Part shown: piece by piece, positions 58,652 to 64,000 of the stretch | Position numbering within the stretch: the first letter of the stretch is position 1 | Layout: every line of letters begins with the position of its first letter | NCBI GenBank assembly: GCA_039105265.1 | Contig: JAPFFF010000016.1 | Location: 2,604,001-2,668,000 of the forward strand | Length of the DNA stretch: 64,000 bases | Direction of reading: 5' to 3' | Source: Tritrichomonas musculus | Lineage: Eukaryota > Parabasalia > Tritrichomonadida > Tritrichomonadidae | The notes under the pieces: model-generated | The model's input: only the letters and a program-made list of their open reading frames with translations | The model's database searches: none | Told to the model about the DNA's origin: nothing | Translations under genes and position numbers: made by a program

Positions 58652-61600
58652 ATGAGTGCGGAAGAATCAATTTTGGTTAAAGAAAATGAAAATTGCCCTT
58701 CTAGCCAAAACCCCGGCAAAAATAAATCAACAAAAAAAAAGTCTTCAAATAAAAAAGAAAAAAATCCGAAAAAAGTTCTAGAAGATAATAATAAACAACC
58801 AAAAAAAGATCACAAGGTTAAATCAAATAAAAAGAATCGATCGCAAAATGATTTTGATTCAAACGACGATTCTGAAGAGTGTAATAAATATAAGAAGAGA
58901 TATCAAGAAATCATAGAAAAAAATAAAACATTTGATATCAATGAATATGAAAAATTAGAAGAGATTGGGAAAGGTACATTTGTGCAAGTATTTCTAATCC
59001 AAAATAAAATAACGAAAGAAAAATATGCAGCCAAAGTATTAAATTTCCAATCTTGGAAATATAAAAGTTTAAGTAGCTTGAAAACGATAGTTAGAGGCGC
59101 TGAATATCAATCAGAAATAAAACATCCATGTATTGTTAAATTTATTGGATTCAGTCCAACCGATTTTGAAGAAGAAGAATATCCAGTGATTGTTATGGAA
59201 TACTGTAACAATCAATCGATTGATTTCATTATTTCAATGATTAATAAAAAAATTCATGTTAACGGATGGACGAATATTAAAAAACTCATTAATATCTATG
59301 GTATTGCAGTTGGTATGTCATATTTACATTCACATAATATTTATCATCGAGATTTGAAACCATCGAATATCCTTCTCGATGATAATTTATATCCAAAAAT
59401 CATTGATTTTGAACTTTCGATTAAGATTGAAGAATCAGGAGATAAACATCATACCATTGGAGTTGGTACACCACTTTATATGGCACCAGAACTTATTCTT
59501 AATAATTCAAGTGAATATGATGGTTCAATTGATGTTTATTCATATTCGCTTATTGTATTTACAATTATGAATGAAGATTTTCCATATGGTGAAAATCTCA
59601 CATTTGTCAAATTATTTGATTGTCTTTCAAAAGACATCAAGCCAGAATTTACCAAAGAAATCCCAGAAATATACAAAACACTTATTCGACGATGTCAAGA
59701 TAAAACACCATCGAAACGACCAACATTTCCAGAAATTGTTGAATTCATTGAAGAACATATTGATGAATTTCTCATATCTATTGAAGACAAAGATGAATTC
59801 TTAGATTATGTTTCTTATATAAAAGAGGAAATTGACAAAACTGAGTCAAATAAAACATTTGATAATTCACTTGAAGTAACCAAAACAAGTAATAATAACT
59901 CACAAATAGAAACCGAATCAACAAAAAATAAAGTGATTGATAAAAAAATTCACAAAGATAAAAAGCATAAGATAAAAGGTCAAAAAGATAAATCAAATAA
60001 AAAAGGTAAGATAAATAAATCTGATGATGATAATGATTCTGAAGAATGTAATAAATATAAGAAGAGATATCAAGAAATCATAGAAAAAAATAAAACATTT
60101 GATATCAATGAATATGAAAAATTAGAAGAGATTGGGAAAGGTACATTTGTGCAAGTATTTCTAATCCAAAATAAAATAACGAAAGAAAAATATGCAGCCA
60201 AAGTATTAAATTTCCAATCTTGGAAATATAAAAGTTTAAGTAGCTTGAAAACGATAGTTAGAGGCGCTGAATATCAATCAGAAATAAAACATCCATGTAT
60301 TGTTAAATTTATTGGATTCAGTCCAACCGATTTTGAAGAAGAAGAATATCCAGTGATTGTTATGGAATACTGTAACAATCAATCGATTGATTTCATTATT
60401 TCAATGATTAATAAAAAAATTCATGTTAACGGATGGACGAATATTAAAAAACTCATTAATATCTATGGTATTGCAGTTGGTATGTCATATTTACATTCAC
60501 ATAATATTTATCATCGAGATTTGAAACCATCGAATATCCTTCTCGATGATAATTTATATCCAAAAATCATTGATTTTGAACTTTCGATTAAGATTGAAGA
60601 ATCAGGAGATAAACATCATACCATTGGAGTTGGTACACCACTTTATATGGCACCAGAACTTATTCTTAATAATTCAAGTGAATATGATGGTTCAATTGAT
60701 GTTTATTCATATTCGCTTATTGTATTTACAATTATGAATGAAGATTTTCCATATGGTGAAAATCTCACATTTGTCAAATTATTTGATTGTCTTTCAAAAG
60801 ACATCAAGCCAGAATTTACCAAAGAAATCCCAGAAATATACAAAACACTTATTCGACGATGTCAAGATAAAACACCATCGAAACGACCAACATTTCCAGA
60901 AATTGTTGAATTCATTGAAGAACATATTGACGAATTTCTCATATCTATTGAAGACAAAGATGAATTCTTAGATTATGTTTCTTATGTTAAAGGAGGAACA
61001 AAAAATATCGATTCAGGCAAAGTCCAAATACTTAATGAAGACAATAACAAGAAAGACATTGTTTCTCAATTAAATATAGCAAATCTTGATCTCTCCAAAT
61101 ATATAAAGCAGATCAAAATTGGAGAAGGAAGTTTTGGAATAGTTTATAAAGTCCTTGAAAAAGAAACAGGAAATATATATGCATGCAAGATATCCAAGAA
61201 TGAGATGAGTAAAAAACAAGATTCACAAATGATAAACCTCACACGTGAAATCAGCATTCTTTCACAGTTAAATCATCCTTCAATTATGAAATTCATTGGA
61301 TACAGTCCAATCAATTTTAGAAAAGTGTCAAAGCCAGTTATTATAACCGAACTTTTGTCCAACGGCTCATTAGAAGAAGTAATTGAATTGGAGAGAAAAA
61401 GTTGCGCTCTTTCTGGTTGGGACGATACAAAAAAGTTGATAAACATATATGGAATTGCATCTGGTGTAATGTATTTGCATTCATTGGATATTATTCATCG
61501 TGATTTAAGACCAGGAAACATTCTTCTTGATGAATTATTATGTCCGAAACTTTGTGATTTCGGATTGTCTAAAAAGATAGAAGAAGAAAAGGAAAAATCC

Positions 61601-63202
61601 GGATTTAAAGGAACACCTGCTTATGTTGCACCAGAAATATGGAAATATAATGATTATCAAAAGGCAGGAGATGTTTATGCATTTTCATTAATTGTATATG
61701 AAATAATGACTAATGAAAAACCTTTTAAAAATATAACAAACTTTTTTCAGATCATTGCAGAAATTGTTAATAATAAAAATAGACCTGAATTTACATATCC
61801 AATCCCTCAATGTTATCAACAACTTATTGAAAAATGCTGGGTAGAAGATCCAAAAGAAAGACCTGCATTTGAAGAAATCGTTTATGATTTGAAAAATGAT
61901 CCAGAATTCATCACAGACACAGTTGATAAAAATGAATATCTTGAATATGTTGACTACATAGATCAATTTTTCACAAAAGATATCAAAAAAGAACTTCCTC
62001 TTGAAGGGAAAACATTCCAAAAAGTTGACATAAATAATGCAAAAGAAAAAATATTAACCAAAAATTTATTCAATGATATTGAAAATGATAAAAACAATGA
62101 TAATGAGAATGAAACTTTAGTTCATATTGAAGAAATAGAAAGTTTGAAATATGGATTCATTGATTTGAATAATTACAAAAGAAAAAGAATGATTTTCAAA
62201 AGTGATTTTTCTAAAATTTACAGAATTATTGAAAAAGAAAGTGGTGAAATATACTCAGCTAAAATATCAAATCTGGAAATTAGTAAGTTTTCAAAGAATG
62301 AATTCATTAACTTGACTCGAGAAGTGAACATTCTTTCAAAACTAAATCATCCAGCAATTACTAAATTCATCGGATATAGTCCTGTCAACTTCAAAAACCT
62401 TCCAAAGCCAGTGATCATTACAGAATATTTACCAAATGGATCATTGGAGAACATTCTTGCATCTGAAAGAAATGGAAGGCCTGTTCTTGGATGGGATGAG
62501 ACAAAAAAGCTAATAAATATATATGGAATCGCATCAAGCATGCTTTATTTGCATTCACATAATATTCTACATCGTGATCTTCGTCCAAGCAATATTTTGC
62601 TTGATGATTCATTGTATCCCAAATTGGCTGATTTTGGATTATGTACAAAACATCATAATATCAACACAATTACATTTCAATCAACTTGTGGAATCAAAGG
62701 GAAGCCAACTTATTTAGCTCCTGAAATATTGATTTCAAAAGAATATTCAAAATCAAGTGATGTTTATTCATTTGGCATGGTTGTTTATGAAATAGTAACA
62801 TATGAAATTCCATTCAATAATATGACAGATGCTGTTCAAATTATTGACGAAGTTGTAACAAAAGGAAACAGGCCTGAGTTCAAAGAAACTGTTCCTGATT
62901 GTTATAAAAATTTAATTGAAAGATGTTGGTCAGCAGAACCAAATGAAAGACCAACATTTTCTGAAATAATTGATGAGCTTAAAAATAATTCAGAATTCAT
63001 TACGAATGAAATGAAAAAAGATGATTTTTATAATTATATTAATTATATCGACGAATTTGACACTATATTTGATGCTTCAAGCTATATACTTGATGTAAAT
63101 GATTTAATTGCGTCTAGTAATGAAATTTGTAAAGACGAGAACAAAAAATCAAAAAAGAAAAAAGTCTCAAAAACTCATAAAAAAAATAAAACAAAAAAAT
63201 AA
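58652..63202 (+). CDS. Protein with four tandem kinase domains (1516 residues)
   Basis: ATG (MSAEESILVKENENC) followed by a Lys-rich segment (about 22-62). Domain 1 (about 100-370): IGKGTFVQVF, Lys128, HRDLKPSNILLD at 232, IIDFELSI with Glu in place of the DFG glycine, MAPE at 277. Domain 2 (about 489-759) is a near-exact repeat of domain 1. Domain 3 (about 820-1085): IGEGSFGIVYK, HRDLRPGNILLD, CDFGLSKK, VAPE; it looks canonical. Domain 4 (about 1175-1450): the glycine loop is eroded (MIFKSDFSKIYRI), but AKIS lysine, HRDLRPSNILLD, ADFGLCTK and LAPE remain. Each domain carries GWxxxKKLINIYGIA, a TKL-like trichomonad signature. The C-terminus is Lys-rich (KKSKKKKVSKTHKK). No membrane segment. 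Probably a soluble signalling scaffold; domain 3 is the best candidate for activity. Confidence 0.9.
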   Translation: MSAEESILVKENENCPSSQNPGKNKSTKKKSSNKKEKNPKKVLEDNNKQPKKDHKVKSNKKNRSQNDFDSNDDSEECNKYKKRYQEIIEKNKTFDINEYEKLEEIGKGTFVQVFLIQNKITKEKYAAKVLNFQSWKYKSLSSLKTIVRGAEYQSEIKHPCIVKFIGFSPTDFEEEEYPVIVMEYCNNQSIDFIISMINKKIHVNGWTNIKKLINIYGIAVGMSYLHSHNIYHRDLKPSNILLDDNLYPKIIDFELSIKIEESGDKHHTIGVGTPLYMAPELILNNSSEYDGSIDVYSYSLIVFTIMNEDFPYGENLTFVKLFDCLSKDIKPEFTKEIPEIYKTLIRRCQDKTPSKRPTFPEIVEFIEEHIDEFLISIEDKDEFLDYVSYIKEEIDKTESNKTFDNSLEVTKTSNNNSQIETESTKNKVIDKKIHKDKKHKIKGQKDKSNKKGKINKSDDDNDSEECNKYKKRYQEIIEKNKTFDINEYEKLEEIGKGTFVQVFLIQNKITKEKYAAKVLNFQSWKYKSLSSLKTIVRGAEYQSEIKHPCIVKFIGFSPTDFEEEEYPVIVMEYCNNQSIDFIISMINKKIHVNGWTNIKKLINIYGIAVGMSYLHSHNIYHRDLKPSNILLDDNLYPKIIDFELSIKIEESGDKHHTIGVGTPLYMAPELILNNSSEYDGSIDVYSYSLIVFTIMNEDFPYGENLTFVKLFDCLSKDIKPEFTKEIPEIYKTLIRRCQDKTPSKRPTFPEIVEFIEEHIDEFLISIEDKDEFLDYVSYVKGGTKNIDSGKVQILNEDNNKKDIVSQLNIANLDLSKYIKQIKIGEGSFGIVYKVLEKETGNIYACKISKNEMSKKQDSQMINLTREISILSQLNHPSIMKFIGYSPINFRKVSKPVIITELLSNGSLEEVIELERKSCALSGWDDTKKLINIYGIASGVMYLHSLDIIHRDLRPGNILLDELLCPKLCDFGLSKKIEEEKEKSGFKGTPAYVAPEIWKYNDYQKAGDVYAFSLIVYEIMTNEKPFKNITNFFQIIAEIVNNKNRPEFTYPIPQCYQQLIEKCWVEDPKERPAFEEIVYDLKNDPEFITDTVDKNEYLEYVDYIDQFFTKDIKKELPLEGKTFQKVDINNAKEKILTKNLFNDIENDKNNDNENETLVHIEEIESLKYGFIDLNNYKRKRMIFKSDFSKIYRIIEKESGEIYSAKISNLEISKFSKNEFINLTREVNILSKLNHPAITKFIGYSPVNFKNLPKPVIITEYLPNGSLENILASERNGRPVLGWDETKKLINIYGIASSMLYLHSHNILHRDLRPSNILLDDSLYPKLADFGLCTKHHNINTITFQSTCGIKGKPTYLAPEILISKEYSKSSDVYSFGMVVYEIVTYEIPFNNMTDAVQIIDEVVTKGNRPEFKETVPDCYKNLIERCWSAEPNERPTFSEIIDELKNNSEFITNEMKKDDFYNYINYIDEFDTIFDASSYILDVNDLIASSNEICKDENKKSKKKKVSKTHKKNKTKK
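58866..60984 (+). repeat. 1167-bp-spaced near-identical duplication inside the kinase gene
   Basis: About 950 bases (58866-59817) recur at 60033-60984. I noticed only about two base differences (GAAGAGTG/GAAGAATG and GATGAATTT/GACGAATTT). The offset is a multiple of three, so the frame is kept. The linker between the two (about 59818-60032) is unique and Lys-rich. Confidence 0.9.
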
Positions 63203-63353
63203 TCAGATAGATAAAATAATGATAAAAATATTATTTAAAAACCAAGAAATGTTTTATAGGCTTCTTTTATTATAAACCTGAAGATAATTTTCTCATAATT
63301 GAAATTGTAGGACAATCGTTTTTTTCTACGCCACTTTTTGAATGGTTTTTCTA

Positions 63354-63375
63354 TCCATGAATAGCTATTCATGGA
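63354..63375. repeat. 22-bp perfect palindrome
   Basis: It contains CCATGAATAGCTATTCATGG and is related to the 16-bp palindrome at 1481-1496. It lies inside the MULE-like element. Confidence 0.7.
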
Positions 63376-63519
63376 AAGAAAAAAAACGCCATCTTAAGGT
63401 GAAATTTAACTTACTCTGTTAAGAAAATTAACCAAAAAAATCGTAAATTTTTCCTTAAAATTTTAACTATTTGCTTTTTTTGATATAATTTTTTTTTATT
63501 TTTACATAATTTTTCAGGA

Positions 63520-63605
63520 ATATACGCACCAGTGATCACCACAGGGTTGCGCGAAGCCGAATCAGGCTCCTTGAATTGCTGGATGAATCGGGAAGCCATT
63601 TGAAC
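63520..63605 (-). other. GC-rich insert inside the MULE-like element
   Basis: About half G+C in a window that is mostly A+T. On the minus strand it reads MASRFIQQFKEPDSASRNP followed by VVITGAYIPE without a stop. Possibly a captured gene fragment; I do not recognise it. Confidence 0.4.
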
Positions 63606-63803
63606 TAAATATTTATGCATTATTTAGCAAAAATTGAATAAAAAATGTATAAAAAAGTATTCAAAAAGTTAAAAAGTTATCAAAAAGTGGCGAGGAAAAA
63701 TACGATTCCCCGAAATTGTAAATTCTGAAAGAAAAATTCAAAAAGAGTTAATTCAATTTTCTCATAATTTTGATAAAATTATACAATTCATGAATTAGTT
63801 AAT

Positions 63804-63896
63804 TTAGATAAAATTCCATCATCAATCGAATCAATTGGAAATAGTGTCTTTTCATGGTTCATCAAATTATTTGATAACCAGATTCCATTGAATTAA
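63804..63896 (+). pseudogene. BspA-like LRR fragment
   Basis: LDKIPSSIESIGNSVFSW is one LRR_5 unit, followed by IKLFDNQIPLN and TAA. It is a single decayed unit without neighbours inside the window. The last ~100 bases to 64000 show nothing I can call. Confidence 0.5.
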
Positions 63897-64000
63897 CAAT
63901 GAATTATAATAATACTATCTTTGTCGTTTGTAAAAAAATCTAATCTTTTAATCTTTTTATATTTTTACATAATTTTTACCGAGTCTTCATACAGCCTAGC

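Larger units (their letters stand above)
63310..63711. mobile_element. MULE-like non-autonomous element with 9-bp target duplication
   Basis: Imperfect ~33-bp inverted ends (GGACAATCGTTTTTTTCTAC on the left; GGGGAATCGTATTTTTCCTC on the complementary right), both continuing into CGCCACTTTTTGA. They are flanked by the identical 9-mer GAAATTGTA (63301-63309 and 63712-63720). A 9-bp duplication is typical of Mutator-like elements. Inside are a 22-bp palindrome (63354-63375) and a GC-rich stretch at about 63520-63605. Confidence 0.75.

Noticed and set aside
59379-59804. Alternative frames inside the kinase gene, repeated at 60546-60971
   Set aside because: Shadows of the 1516-codon frame, duplicated only because the DNA is.
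63530-63600. Possible tRNA or structured RNA in the GC-rich stretch
   Set aside because: No acceptor-stem pairing or T-loop consensus could be found.

Overview
The window looks like nuclear DNA of a trichomonad parabasalid, of the Trichomonas/Tritrichomonas kind. The grounds are the strongly AT-rich base composition, several BspA-like leucine-rich-repeat (LRR) genes, five copies of a DUF3447/ankyrin-type module, TKL-like kinases sharing a GWxxxKKLINIYGIA signature, a whole Maverick/Polinton, a mariner with a single-exon transposase, and TCA-type initiator motifs a few bases before short-leader ATGs. No rRNA, tRNA or CRISPR was seen. Strain and species are not resolved; the lineage call is an inference from family content.

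Layout. 1-1.8 kb: the 3' end of an LRR gene, then an 80-residue cationic amphipathic protein gene with a long conserved upstream region and a decayed copy. 1.9-4.9 kb (minus): a DUF3447-ankyrin-LRR gene with an apparent intron. 4.9-6.9 kb: an AT-rich field without genes. 6.9-8 kb: a kinase whose 5' end is missing. 8.6-12.8 kb (minus): a DUF3447 gene followed by four isolated single ankyrin units separated by long AT-rich spacers. 13.0-13.6 kb: a hAT-like MITE. 13.7-14.5 kb: a broken DUF3447 gene. 15.2-20 kb (minus): a DUF3447-ankyrin-LRR gene with 21 nearly identical 23-residue repeats, plus a truncated tandem copy. 20.6-22.7 kb: a coiled-coil/glycine-rich gene split by two in-frame stops. 22.8-23.9 kb: a TA-flanked non-autonomous transposon. 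24.8-26.8 kb: a DUF3447-pseudokinase fusion. 27.2-27.5 kb: a ubiquitin-conjugating-enzyme remnant. 28-30 kb: a complete LRR gene.

30.16-47.29 kb is a Polinton of about 17.1 kb with near-identical 283-bp terminal repeats. It carries a protein-primed DNA polymerase B, a retroviral-type integrase, a packaging ATPase, a probable major capsid protein, a fibre-like protein and six small or unknown proteins. It sits in the target duplication of an 89-bp MITE. Just right of it is a second copy of the 80-residue gene (47.9 kb), then a nested pair of MITEs (49.0-49.9 kb) and an old polymerase fragment of another Polinton (50.5-51.2 kb).

52-58 kb holds an LRR gene and a truncated inverted copy. A complete mariner lies in one arm, while the other arm preserves the empty site. 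Between the arms lies another complete LRR gene. 58.65-63.2 kb encodes a 1516-residue protein with four kinase domains, two of them almost identical at DNA level. 63.3-63.7 kb is a MULE-like element with a 9-bp target duplication and a GC-rich insert.

How the parts fit together: the host genes look like a modular surface/signalling repertoire. One N-terminal DUF3447 module is joined to ankyrin units, LRR arrays or a pseudokinase, beside free-standing LRR proteins and kinases. Several transposon families have been moving through and duplicating the region. The most novel signals are the four-kinase protein, the DUF3447-pseudokinase fusion, the one-ankyrin-unit-per-block gene, the LRR array that varies at only a few codons, and the matching spaced motif in the 80-residue host protein and a small Polinton protein.
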